This document shows, piece after piece, positions 27,375 to 36,141 of a stretch of 64,000 bases of DNA (positions within the stretch are counted from its first letter, which is position 1; each line of letters starts with the position of its first letter). Below the pieces are notes generated by a model. It searched no databases and had not been told where the DNA came from. It saw only the letters and a list, made by a program, of their open reading frames with translations. The stretch is from an uncultured Alphaproteobacteria bacterium (GTDB taxonomy: Bacteria; Pseudomonadota; Alphaproteobacteria; HIMB59; GCA-002718135): contig CACGJH010000009.1 of the NCBI GenBank assembly GCA_902573325.1, positions 1-64,000 of the forward strand. The letters run 5' to 3'. The translations under genes and the position numbers were made by a program.

Positions 27375-29735
27375 TCACTCTCCGTACGGGATCCAAATAT
27401 TTTTTACTTGTGTACTTTGATATAAAAACTCTTCTAAGAAATCTTCTTCTTTCGAAGACCAATCAAGATTTTTTGATTGTGGACACCAAGTTCTTTTTAA
27501 ATTGGATGTTGTGCTTTGAATAACCTTCAGACGGTCATTATTATTTTCACTAAAAAACCAAATACCATCAATATTTTCATGTTCAGATAAGATTTTATTC
27601 AAATTATTTTGTTTAGTTGTAAGGATATTAATATACCCAGCTGGAACATCAGAAGTTTCAAGTAGTTGATACAATTCTGTTGCTAAAAGAGACGTCTTTT
27701 GTCCTGGAACAATAATACTAGCATTTCCTGCTGCAAAATTTGATCCTAATATAGTTATTAAACTTAATAGTGGATAATCATCATTTAAAATATTTGCAAC
27801 TACGCCTATAGGTTCTTTAACAGCTAGTGTTAAACCTCTTATAGGAGGATTATGAATAGATCCTTCAAACTTATCAGCCATAGCACCATAATAAAATAAT
27901 CTTTCTATTGATTGATCAAATTCTTTTTCTGCATCTTTTTGTGAAATACCAATGAGAGAAGACAATAAACTAGAAAAGGTAGTTTTTCGATCTTGCAAAT
28001 TTTCTGCTAAGTAATAAAGAATTTGAGCTCTATTAAAGTTAGTAGAAGATTTGCCAACCGCTTTAGATGCAACCTCAACTGTATCTCTTACATCTTTGCG
28101 ATTTGCGTTTGGAACATCGCAAATAAAATTATTTTGAGCATCATATGAAGAAAAGGAATAACCACTATCAGGTCTTTTTTGTTTACCTCCAATATATAAT
28201 TTTGGTGTTCTATCGATAGAGTTAGATGATTGACCTTTAGATAATTTCTTTCCTCGTTTTGACTTAGAAAGAGGTAGTGGTAATTTTGAATATGCTCTAA
28301 TACCCTCCGAACCACCTTCTCTTCCAAAACCACTTTCTTTGTATCCTCCAAAACCACACGCAGCATCAAATAAGTTTGTAGAATTTATCCAGATGACACC
28401 AGCTCTTACTTTTGGAGCAATATCTAAAGCTAAGTTAATATTTTCAGACCAAATACTTGCCGCAAGTCCGTAAGGCGTATTATTAGCAATGGATACAGCT
28501 TCACTAGGTGTTCTAAATGTCATTGTTGTTAAAACTGGTCCAAATATTTCTACTTGAGCAATAAACGACGACGGCGTTACATTTGTAAATAAAGATGGAG
28601 GATAAAATAAACCATTTTTTGGACATGACCATGAAGGTTGCCATAATTTATTTCCATCCTTTTGTGCTTTATTTACTAAAGAATTAATTTTTTTAAGTTG
28701 GACAGGCGCAACTATAGCGCCAATATCAATAGACTTATCTAATGGATCACCTACTCGAAGTTTTTCCATTCTTTTCTTAAGTTTTTGGATAAATTTTTTC
28801 TCAATACTTTCTTGTACTAAGAGTCTTGATCCAGCACAACATACTTGACCTTGGTTAAACCAAATCGCATCAACGACACCCTCTACTGCGCTATCTAAAT
28901 CAGCATCTTCAAAAACAATAAAAGGTGATTTGCCCCCAAGTTCCATTGTCATTTTTTTATCTGGATTAGTATTTGTTTGAATTATTTTTTTTCCAACTTC
29001 AGTTGATCCAGTAAAGGCAATTTTTTTAATATCTTTATGCGATGTTATATGTTCACCAGTAGAACCATCTCCCGTAATAATATTAATTACACCTTGTGGA
29101 ATTTTAGCTTTTTCACAGAGTTCAGCAAAATAAAGCGCTGTTAAAGAAGTATACTCTGCAGGCTTCAGTACTACTGTATTGCCAAGAGCAATTGCAGGAG
29201 CAATTTTCCACGCTAACATTAATAATGGAAAGTTCCAGGGTATAATTTGTCCTACAACACCAATAGAGTTATCAGAGTTGTTTGTATTCCTAGCAGCCCA
29301 CCCGGCATGATAATAAAAATGTCTAGCAACAAGCGGAATATCTATATCTCTTGTTTCTCTTATAGGCTTACCATTATCAATGGTCTCTAAAACAGAAATA
29401 AACCTTGAATTTTTTTGTATAAGACGTGCAAGGGCGTATAAATATTTTGATCGATCAAACGATGAAAGTTTTGACCATTTGACATGAGCTTTTTTGGCAG
29501 CACCCACAGCAGCATTTACATCTTTTTTTGAAGCAACAGACAAAGTTGCAATTTTTTTATTTGTAGAAGGGTTAATTATATTTAACTGTTTTGCACTAGA
29601 TGATTTTACAAACTTTCCATTTATAAAAAGATTATTTGGATTTTTTAAATTTTTAATCCAATGAGTAACTTCCTTGCTATCTTCTGGCGCTGGTCCATAA
29701 GATATATTCTGAAAATTTTTAATAACTTTATCCAT
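27375..29735 (-). CDS. Two-domain aldehyde dehydrogenase with a degenerate second half
   Basis: The first ~480 residues form a complete aldehyde dehydrogenase: IPWNFPLLMLAWK, TGSTEVGKKI, ELGGKSPFIVFEDAD (catalytic Glu) and NQGQVCCAGSR (nucleophilic Cys, about residue 300). After a lysine/serine-rich linker, residues ~510-786 repeat an ALDH nucleotide-binding-like domain (LYIGGK, EPIGVVANILNDDYPLL, AAGNASIIVPGQK) without the Glu and Cys motifs. From memory this architecture accompanies deoC in many alphaproteobacteria. The likely job is oxidising acetaldehyde released by DeoC, to acetate or acetyl-CoA. The first domain alone should be catalytic. Confidence 0.88.
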   Translation of the reverse strand: MDKVIKNFQNISYGPAPEDSKEVTHWIKNLKNPNNLFINGKFVKSSSAKQLNIINPSTNKKIATLSVASKKDVNAAVGAAKKAHVKWSKLSSFDRSKYLYALARLIQKNSRFISVLETIDNGKPIRETRDIDIPLVARHFYYHAGWAARNTNNSDNSIGVVGQIIPWNFPLLMLAWKIAPAIALGNTVVLKPAEYTSLTALYFAELCEKAKIPQGVINIITGDGSTGEHITSHKDIKKIAFTGSTEVGKKIIQTNTNPDKKMTMELGGKSPFIVFEDADLDSAVEGVVDAIWFNQGQVCCAGSRLLVQESIEKKFIQKLKKRMEKLRVGDPLDKSIDIGAIVAPVQLKKINSLVNKAQKDGNKLWQPSWSCPKNGLFYPPSLFTNVTPSSFIAQVEIFGPVLTTMTFRTPSEAVSIANNTPYGLAASIWSENINLALDIAPKVRAGVIWINSTNLFDAACGFGGYKESGFGREGGSEGIRAYSKLPLPLSKSKRGKKLSKGQSSNSIDRTPKLYIGGKQKRPDSGYSFSSYDAQNNFICDVPNANRKDVRDTVEVASKAVGKSSTNFNRAQILYYLAENLQDRKTTFSSLLSSLIGISQKDAEKEFDQSIERLFYYGAMADKFEGSIHNPPIRGLTLAVKEPIGVVANILNDDYPLLSLITILGSNFAAGNASIIVPGQKTSLLATELYQLLETSDVPAGYINILTTKQNNLNKILSEHENIDGIWFFSENNNDRLKVIQSTTSNLKRTWCPQSKNLDWSSKEEDFLEEFLYQSTQVKNIWIPYGE

Positions 29736-29736
29736 A

Positions 29737-30681
29737 TTATCCTATTGCAAGTTTCTCTTTGTTTGCATACCTGCCACTAGTGTAGTGATAGAGTTGTCTT
29801 TCGATATCAATTAATAAACTAGAAGCACCAATTCGCAATAATTTAGAATTTACCCATTCAAATCCTAGCTCTTCAACAACCAATATTAAAAATTCTAATA
29901 CAGATTTTGCTGTTGATATTCCACCTGCAGGTTTAAAACCAATTTTTTTTCCAGTTTTTGTATAAAAATCTCTAATCATTCTTAACATAACAAGACTATT
30001 ATTTAAGTTAGCATTTATACTTTCTTTTCCTGTTGATGTTTTAATAAAATCAGCACCAGCCATCATACAAACTAAAGATGCCTTTGCTACATTTCGTAGA
30101 GTCTCAAGATCACCAACACCAAGAATTGCTTTAATTTTTGTTTTACCTGCAGATTCTTTAAAACTGCGAACCTCATCATATAATTTTTTCCAGTTATTTT
30201 GGAGAACGTATCCTCTATTGATAACAATATCAATTTCATCTGCACCATCTTTAATAGAGTCAGAAATTTCTTTTTTTCTAGTCGAATAAGATGATAAACC
30301 TGCAGGAAAACCTGTAGAAACTGCAGCAATTGGAAGTTTATTTTGAATAAGTTTTGTACAATCTTTTATTAAATGATGATAAACACATATAGCTCCTACT
30401 CTTACTGCATTTTTTTCTAATCCTAAGTCATCAAGAATATAATCATCGATGGGATTTAGAGCTTTATTGCATAGTCTTTCAACTTTTCCAAAAGTGTCAT
30501 CGCCACTTAGTGTGGTAAGATCGATTAAAGTAATAGCTTTTAACAACCAAGCGACTTGAAATTCTTTTTTTACAGTTCTTCTTTTAGTTAAGGTAGATGT
30601 TCGACGTTCTACAGCACTTAAATTAATTTGTGTATTGTTCACCCAGCTTGTATCTAGATTATAAAATGTTTTCTTTGTCAT
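29737..30681 (-). CDS. deoC: Deoxyribose-phosphate aldolase
   Basis: Splits 2-deoxyribose 5-phosphate into glyceraldehyde 3-phosphate and acetaldehyde. The Schiff-base lysine is in ADFIKTSTGK and the second catalytic lysine in GFKPAGGIST. AVSTGFPAG and DEIDIVINRG complete the barrel motifs. At 314 aa it is of the longer type with extra N-terminal residues. Only one base separates it from the aldehyde dehydrogenase gene, which fits shared handling of acetaldehyde. Confidence 0.95.
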   Translation of the reverse strand: MTKKTFYNLDTSWVNNTQINLSAVERRTSTLTKRRTVKKEFQVAWLLKAITLIDLTTLSGDDTFGKVERLCNKALNPIDDYILDDLGLEKNAVRVGAICVYHHLIKDCTKLIQNKLPIAAVSTGFPAGLSSYSTRKKEISDSIKDGADEIDIVINRGYVLQNNWKKLYDEVRSFKESAGKTKIKAILGVGDLETLRNVAKASLVCMMAGADFIKTSTGKESINANLNNSLVMLRMIRDFYTKTGKKIGFKPAGGISTAKSVLEFLILVVEELGFEWVNSKLLRIGASSLLIDIERQLYHYTSGRYANKEKLAIG

Positions 30682-30684
30682 AAA

Positions 30685-31665
30685 TTAAATTTTTTCTTCT
30701 GTTATCGGTCTATTCAGTAAATTACTTAGTTCTTCTCTTAAATCATGTTGCTTATAAAGTATATTGTATACAGACTCCATAATTGGCATATCAATATTTT
30801 TTTTTTGTGAAATATTATAGACTGCTTTAACTGTATAATAACCTTCTGTAACTTCTTGTGATTTTAAAACATCTAAAAAATTGTCATATTTTGATGAGGC
30901 TAATTTAATACCAAATTGTGTATTACGAGAACTTTTAGAACCGCATGTTAAAATGAGATCGCCAAGCCCAGATAAACCAAATAATGTATTTTTATCAGCT
31001 TTAAATTTTTTTGCGTATCTTGTCATTTCTGCAAAAGATCTAGATATAAGTGCACTTTTGGCATTTTCTCCTAAATTTAACCCTTCTGCAATACCTGCCG
31101 CTATAGCGTATATATTCTTTAATGCACCGCCTATCTGTGTTCCAATTAAATCATTTGAATAATAAATTCTAAATTCTTTGTTAGGTATAAGTTTAGAAAT
31201 ATTCTCGAAATCTTTTTTATCTTTTGTTGCAAGTGTTAATGCAGTTGGTAAATTTTGAGATACTTCATTTGAAAAAGATGGGCCAGATAAAATACTAATT
31301 GATTTAAAAGGTATCATTTCTTGAAATACGTCTGTTAAAAATTTTGATGACGATATTTCAATGCCTTTAGAACATATAATAATATGATGATTCTTATTAT
31401 GTAATGAAGAATCCTTAATCACCTCCCTAATATTTTGTGTTGGTAAAGTTATAAATAAGAATTTTACGTATCTAATTTCTTTTAAAGAACTAGTAGCAGT
31501 AACATTTTCATTAAATGAACTGTATTTTAATTTTGGATTAATTCTAAGCTCATTTATTGATTTAACAATTTGTTCGTCTCGAGCATAAATAATAACTTTA
31601 TTATTACTTAATACTCGCGCAAGTGCACTTCCCCAAACTCCTCCACCAAGAATTCCAATTGTCAT
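30685..31665 (-). CDS. gpsA: Glycerol-3-phosphate dehydrogenase [NAD(P)+]
   Basis: Reduces dihydroxyacetone phosphate to sn-glycerol 3-phosphate for phospholipid synthesis. The Rossmann loop GILGGGVWGSALA follows directly on the Met at 31663-31665, which is why I prefer it over a Met 27 bases upstream. GPSFSNEV, the catalytic lysine in GALKNIYAIAAGI and FGLSGLGDLILTC are present. It is the first gene of the deoxyribose operon and lies 3 bases before deoC. Confidence 0.94.
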   Translation of the reverse strand: MTIGILGGGVWGSALARVLSNNKVIIYARDEQIVKSINELRINPKLKYSSFNENVTATSSLKEIRYVKFLFITLPTQNIREVIKDSSLHNKNHHIIICSKGIEISSSKFLTDVFQEMIPFKSISILSGPSFSNEVSQNLPTALTLATKDKKDFENISKLIPNKEFRIYYSNDLIGTQIGGALKNIYAIAAGIAEGLNLGENAKSALISRSFAEMTRYAKKFKADKNTLFGLSGLGDLILTCGSKSSRNTQFGIKLASSKYDNFLDVLKSQEVTEGYYTVKAVYNISQKKNIDMPIMESVYNILYKQHDLREELSNLLNRPITEEKI

Positions 31666-31789
31666 AAGTTTGATCTTTATCTGGTGAGGCAAATGAAGTC
31701 AATTTGTGGTTTTTGGCTTAATTCTTAGGAATTTTTATGAAAAAATTGCATGATTGATTTTTGGAACTAGTATATGAGATACAATATAT

Positions 31790-31805
31790 AAAAAGTATAC
31801 TTTTT
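31790..31805. promoter_or_regulatory. Perfect 16-base palindrome in the leader of the substrate-binding protein gene
   Basis: AAAAAGTATACTTTTT is its own reverse complement. It sits between the A/T-rich promoter zone (TACAAT at 31780-31785) and the TTGGAGGAAAT ribosome-binding site. It may be an operator or a weak mRNA hairpin just upstream of the ribosome-binding site. No regulator is identified. Confidence 0.4.
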
Positions 31806-31815
31806 TGGAGGAAAT

Positions 31816-32997
31816 ATGAAAAAATTACTTCTAGCTGTTATTGTGAGCTTGTCGACTGTAACGACTGCTGCGTTAGCAGAAATTAAAGTAGGAATAATTC
31901 TTGGTTTTACAGGACCAATTGAATCTTTAACTCCTGCTATGAGAGATGGTGCAAGAATGGCATTTGATGAAGCATCAAACTCTGGAAATCTTTTAGGTGG
32001 TGAATCAATTACTATCTTAGAAGCTGACTCAACTTGTGTAGACTCTGCTGCTGCAACTGCAGCTGCTGAGGATCTTGTTGCACAAGGTGTAACTGCTATC
32101 ATGGGTGCTGACTGCTCAGGTGTAACAGGTGCGATTAATGCCAACGTTGCTGTACCAAATGGTATCTTAATGGTATCTCCATCTGCAACTTCACCAGGTT
32201 TAAGTAAAGTTCCTGATAATGGAACTTTTTGGCGTACTGCTCCGTCTGATGCTAAAGGTGGTCAAGTATTAGCTAAACTTGCTTTAAGCAGAGGAATTGA
32301 AAGTATAGCTGTAACTTATACTAACAATGACTACGGAAAAGGTTTAGCTGAAGTATTTGAAGCTTCATTTGCTCGTGGTGGCGGAACTATTACTGCATCT
32401 GCTGCACACGAAGATGGTAAAGCAGATTATTCATCAGAAGTTGGTGTTCTTGCATCAGCTGGTGGAGACGCACTACTAGTAATTGGTTATATCGATGATG
32501 GTGGAAAAGGAATGATCGAAGCATCTTTAGATTCAGGTGCGTTTGACACTTTTGTTCTTTCTGATGGTATGATTGGTCAATCAATTGTAGATAATATCGG
32601 ATCTGATCTTGAAGGATCATTTGGTTCTATGCCAGGTGCAATTTCAAAAGGTTCAGCTAAGTTCGGAGAATTAGCAGCTGCAAATGGCATGGATGGAAGT
32701 GCTCCATATGTTGGAGAGTCTTATGATGCTGCAGCAATTATTGCTCTTGCAATTCAAGCTGGTGGGTCTGCTGATAAGCAATCAATCCTAAACAATATTG
32801 CTAAAGTATCTAACGCTCCAGGTATTGTAATCAACCCTGGTCAATTATCATACGGCTTACAAATGTTAGCTGCTGGTAAAGATATTGATTACCAAGGTGC
32901 AACAGATGTAGAGTTTAATGCGTTTGGTGATGCCGCTGGTGCGTTTAAAGAATTAGAAGTTAATGGTGGCGAATTCGTTACTGTTGGCGCTCTTTAA
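31816..32997 (+). CDS. Amino acid/amide ABC transporter substrate-binding protein (LivK-like)
   Basis: Periplasmic receptor of a HAAT-type ABC importer. A signal peptide (KKLLLAVIVSLSTVTTAALA, cleavage about residue 21) is followed by EIKVGIILGFTGPIESL, typical of the type I fold. Two cysteines (STCVDS and ADCSG) could form a disulfide. The gene has a strong TTGGAGG ribosome-binding site, GC-richer codons than its neighbours and a strong terminator, all suggesting high expression. The ligand is uncertain (branched-chain amino acids, amides or urea). The likely permease genes are convergent on the other strand. Confidence 0.93.
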   Translation: MKKLLLAVIVSLSTVTTAALAEIKVGIILGFTGPIESLTPAMRDGARMAFDEASNSGNLLGGESITILEADSTCVDSAAATAAAEDLVAQGVTAIMGADCSGVTGAINANVAVPNGILMVSPSATSPGLSKVPDNGTFWRTAPSDAKGGQVLAKLALSRGIESIAVTYTNNDYGKGLAEVFEASFARGGGTITASAAHEDGKADYSSEVGVLASAGGDALLVIGYIDDGGKGMIEASLDSGAFDTFVLSDGMIGQSIVDNIGSDLEGSFGSMPGAISKGSAKFGELAAANGMDGSAPYVGESYDAAAIIALAIQAGGSADKQSILNNIAKVSNAPGIVINPGQLSYGLQMLAAGKDIDYQGATDVEFNAFGDAAGAFKELEVNGGEFVTVGAL

Positions 32998-33021
32998 TAC
33001 TTAATAATTATTTTAATCAAA

Positions 33022-33047
33022 CCCCAGCTTTTGGCTGGGGTTTTTTT
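33022..33047 (+). terminator. Rho-independent terminator
   Basis: CCCCAGC, a 5-base loop (TTTTG) and GCTGGGG form a 7-bp GC hairpin followed by seven T. It is 24 bases after the substrate-binding protein stop. On the minus strand it comes right after livM and could also stop that long operon, although its T tract there (TTTGATT) is poorer. Confidence 0.92.
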
Positions 33048-34419
33048 ATGAGTGCCTTACTTTCTCTGGTATAATTCCCTTTGGCCTATATCGTAAAATT
33101 AGTAATAAGATTAAACCCATAAATAAGTATCTAAAGTAAGGAACGCTATCTAGTAAGTGTAATTTTAAAGCATTAGTTGGCTCTAATCCTATTGTAAGTT
33201 GATTAATAATAAATGTTGTAAGTGGTGCTGCTTCAATCCAAGAAAACCATATGACAAAACCACCAAATATAGCGCCTAAATTATTGCCACTACCGCCTAC
33301 AATAACCATAATCCAAATAATAAAAGTGAAACGAAGTGGTCTATATCCTGAAGGAGTAAATAATCCATCCAAAGTTACAAGCATTGCGCCCGCAACACCT
33401 ACAATTGCAGCTCCTATCACAAATATAATTAAATGTTGTTTTACAACATCTTTACCCATTGCATTTGCAGCTGTTTCATTATCTCTTATAGCTCTCATCA
33501 TCCTGCCCCATGGAGATAATTGAGCTTTGTTTGCAAAATAAAAAATTATCAACATAACAATCAGAAATAAAATAGCGTAAGATAATTTTACAAATATTCC
33601 TGATCCATCAATTATAAGATTGTTTAATACTTGTTGTCTATCACTTACATCAATAATATTATTTAACTTTGATGAATTGAGATATGAAACTAAATTTATA
33701 AACCACTCTGCGTTTTGTAAATCAATTTCATAAGGAACTGGTCTTTTTAAACCGATTACATTTTTTACCCCTCTAGATAACCATTCTTCATGTTTTAAAA
33801 CACTTACTACTATTTCTGATATACCAAGAGTAACAATAGCAAGATAATCTGATCGTAATCCGAGAGCTACTTTACCAATTACAAATGCAACACCTGCAGC
33901 AAATAAACCTCCTACTATCCAAGAAAAAATTATTGGTAGTCCAAGACCACCTAAAAAACCTGCTATTGCTGGATTAACATCTTCAATATTATGTGTAGCA
34001 TTTAGATAAAACTGTCTGATAATTAAAATACCAAAAAAAATTATTAGGGAATTCAAAATATACCTATTTCTTTTTTGGATTACTTTTTTATTAATATATA
34101 TTACAGCAATTACCATTACGACAAGCAAAGCAAAACTGATACCTAGTCCTCTACCTCCTGCTTGCCATGATTCGGCAATGGGAGGGTAAGAAACAAGGAC
34201 TGCAGCTAATCCACCCATGGCAAGAAAACCCATTACACCAAAATTAATTACTCCTGCATAACCCCAAGAAATATTAACTCCCATTGTCATTATTGCTGAA
34301 ATAATGCACATATTTAAAATGACTAAACTTACTGACCACCCTTGAATGAATCCTACAAAAATAAAGAGAGAGATCATTATTGTAATAGCTAACCATTCAT
34401 ATCTCTCAAACTTCATCAT
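33046..34419 (-). CDS. livM: Branched-chain amino acid-type ABC transporter permease (LivM)
   Basis: Membrane subunit with ten or so hydrophobic segments. SWGYAGVINFGVMGFLAMGGL near residue 50 and ALGLRSDYLAIVTLGISEI near 185 are LivM signatures, and SPWGRMMRAIRDNETAANAMG near 315 is the ATPase-contact loop. At 457 aa it is longer than typical LivM (~350-425), with extra hydrophobic sequence around residues 95-150. It overlaps livH by 4 bases, and its stop lies in the T tract of the convergent terminator. Confidence 0.92.
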   Translation of the reverse strand: MMKFERYEWLAITIMISLFIFVGFIQGWSVSLVILNMCIISAIMTMGVNISWGYAGVINFGVMGFLAMGGLAAVLVSYPPIAESWQAGGRGLGISFALLVVMVIAVIYINKKVIQKRNRYILNSLIIFFGILIIRQFYLNATHNIEDVNPAIAGFLGGLGLPIIFSWIVGGLFAAGVAFVIGKVALGLRSDYLAIVTLGISEIVVSVLKHEEWLSRGVKNVIGLKRPVPYEIDLQNAEWFINLVSYLNSSKLNNIIDVSDRQQVLNNLIIDGSGIFVKLSYAILFLIVMLIIFYFANKAQLSPWGRMMRAIRDNETAANAMGKDVVKQHLIIFVIGAAIVGVAGAMLVTLDGLFTPSGYRPLRFTFIIWIMVIVGGSGNNLGAIFGGFVIWFSWIEAAPLTTFIINQLTIGLEPTNALKLHLLDSVPYFRYLFMGLILLLILRYRPKGIIPEKVRHS

Positions 34420-35429
34420 AAGACTCTTCCCTTAAATATGCCTGATGGTCTAATCAATAAAACAATGACTAAAATTGAAAATGATACAGCAAATTTATAA
34501 TCTGTTGAAAGCAATTGTACTAGACCTGTCGGCTCTATTGAACTTGGAAGTAGATAGACAAAGAATTTCTTATAAGCATACGTTACCATAATCTCTGAAA
34601 ACGCGATGACATATCCGCCTACTACAGCTCCAAAAGGACTGCCAATTCCTCCGACAATTGCTGATGCAAATATTGGCAAGACTAAATTAAGATAAATAAT
34701 TGGCTTATAACTTTTATCTAAACCGTAAAGTGTACCCGCAACACATGCCAGAACGCCTACAATAATCCAAGTAGTAAAAACTACTCTATCAGGATTAATT
34801 CCAGATAATAATGCTAAATCTTCATTATCTGAAAATGCTCTCATTGATTTTCCAGTTTTTGTTTTTTGCAAAAACCAGAAAGTAAAAGCTAAAAGCAAAA
34901 TTGTAATTAATATTGTAATAACTTGAGACGATTTTAATGCTAATCCTTCATTTAAACCTGTCATTACTTTAAACTGTTTCGCTTTCATTATAAATTTTTG
35001 TCCATCAGAAAATTTTATGGTTTCTGTTCCAATTATAATTCTTATTATTGCATTTATTACAAACATAACACCAATTGAAACCATTGCTAAAACAACAGGA
35101 ACACTTTTTTGGTATCTGTAATATTGAAAAACAAATTTATCAGAAATAATGCATAAAATAATAGTTGCTATTATTCCTATAGGTAAAGCTAACAAGGCAG
35201 TTGGTAGAATTCCTAAACCAATATTTTGTGATTGAAAAAACCATGTAAATAAAATTGTTATCATCGCTCCAAATGACATGATTTCACCATGTGCAAAATT
35301 TGCAAAACGAAGTATAGCATAGACGAATGTAACTCCAAGTGCTCCAAGTGCAAGTTGAGAGCCATAAGAAATGCCTGGAATTATAATAAAATTTAGAAGT
35401 ACAATTATAGAATTTAGAACATCAATCAT
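34416..35429 (-). CDS. livH: Branched-chain amino acid-type ABC transporter permease (LivH)
   Basis: Second membrane subunit of the importer. YAILRFANFAHGEIMSFGAM is the classical LivH N-terminal signature, KTGKSMRAFSDNEDLALLSG the ATPase-contact loop and AIVGGIGSPFGAVVGGYVI the C-terminal signature. The 337-aa length is slightly above usual (~300). It follows livF by one base. Confidence 0.93.
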   Translation of the reverse strand: MIDVLNSIIVLLNFIIIPGISYGSQLALGALGVTFVYAILRFANFAHGEIMSFGAMITILFTWFFQSQNIGLGILPTALLALPIGIIATIILCIISDKFVFQYYRYQKSVPVVLAMVSIGVMFVINAIIRIIIGTETIKFSDGQKFIMKAKQFKVMTGLNEGLALKSSQVITILITILLLAFTFWFLQKTKTGKSMRAFSDNEDLALLSGINPDRVVFTTWIIVGVLACVAGTLYGLDKSYKPIIYLNLVLPIFASAIVGGIGSPFGAVVGGYVIAFSEIMVTYAYKKFFVYLLPSSIEPTGLVQLLSTDYKFAVSFSILVIVLLIRPSGIFKGRVL

Positions 35430-35430
35430 T

Positions 35431-36135
35431 TTAACCTCCCAAAAATGACTTTCTAACCTCTGGATTATTTAATAATTCTTCACCTGAACCTTCTCTGCTA
35501 TTTTTTCCATTAACTAATACGTATCCTCTATCAGCAATACCAAGTGCTTGTTTTGCATTTTGTTCAACCATAAGTATACCAACACCTGTTTTACGAACTT
35601 CTATGATTCTAGAAAATAATTCATCCATTACTATTGGTGATACTCCTGCAGTTGGTTCATCTAACATTAATATTTTAGGTTTAGTCATTAGTGCTCTACC
35701 AAAAGCTACTTGTTGTCTTTGACCTCCAGATAATTCTCCTGCACTTTGATTTCTTTTTTCTTTTAAAATAGGAAAAAGGTCATAAATATCATTGATAGTA
35801 TGAATAATGTCATCCTCTCTTAAAAACCCTCCCATTTCTAAATTTTCTTCTACTGTCATACCAGTAAACACATTGTTTGTTTGAGGAACGAATGCCAATC
35901 CTAAATTAATTCTGTTTTGAGGTAGCATTGTAGAAATTTCCTCATTTGAATATTCAACTGAACCTGAAGTTAAACTTAACATGCCTAGCAATGCTTTCAT
36001 TGCTGTAGATTTCCCTGCTCCATTTGGACCTACGATGACAACAATTTCACCCTCTTTTACTTCTAGATTAATATCTGTAATTATATCAACCCCTCCATAT
36101 CCAGCTGTTAAATTTTTACCAATTAAATTATTCAT
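35431..36135 (-). CDS. livF: ABC transporter ATPase subunit (LivF)
   Basis: ATP-hydrolysing subunit. Walker A GPNGAGKST (about 37-45), signature LSGGQRQQVAFGRALM (about 135) and Walker B ILMLDEPTAG (about 157) are intact. Short size (234 aa) and FVPQTNNVFTGMTVEENL identify the LivF branch. It lies 6 bases after livG. Confidence 0.94.
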   Translation of the reverse strand: MNNLIGKNLTAGYGGVDIITDINLEVKEGEIVVIVGPNGAGKSTAMKALLGMLSLTSGSVEYSNEEISTMLPQNRINLGLAFVPQTNNVFTGMTVEENLEMGGFLREDDIIHTINDIYDLFPILKEKRNQSAGELSGGQRQQVAFGRALMTKPKILMLDEPTAGVSPIVMDELFSRIIEVRKTGVGILMVEQNAKQALGIADRGYVLVNGKNSREGSGEELLNNPEVRKSFLGG

Positions 36136-36141
36136 AAAATT

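Noticed and set aside
31767-32144. Minus-strand 125-aa frame
   Set aside because: Antisense to the signal peptide and N-domain of the substrate-binding protein; alanine/serine-rich only because the sense strand is rich in GCT and GCA codons.
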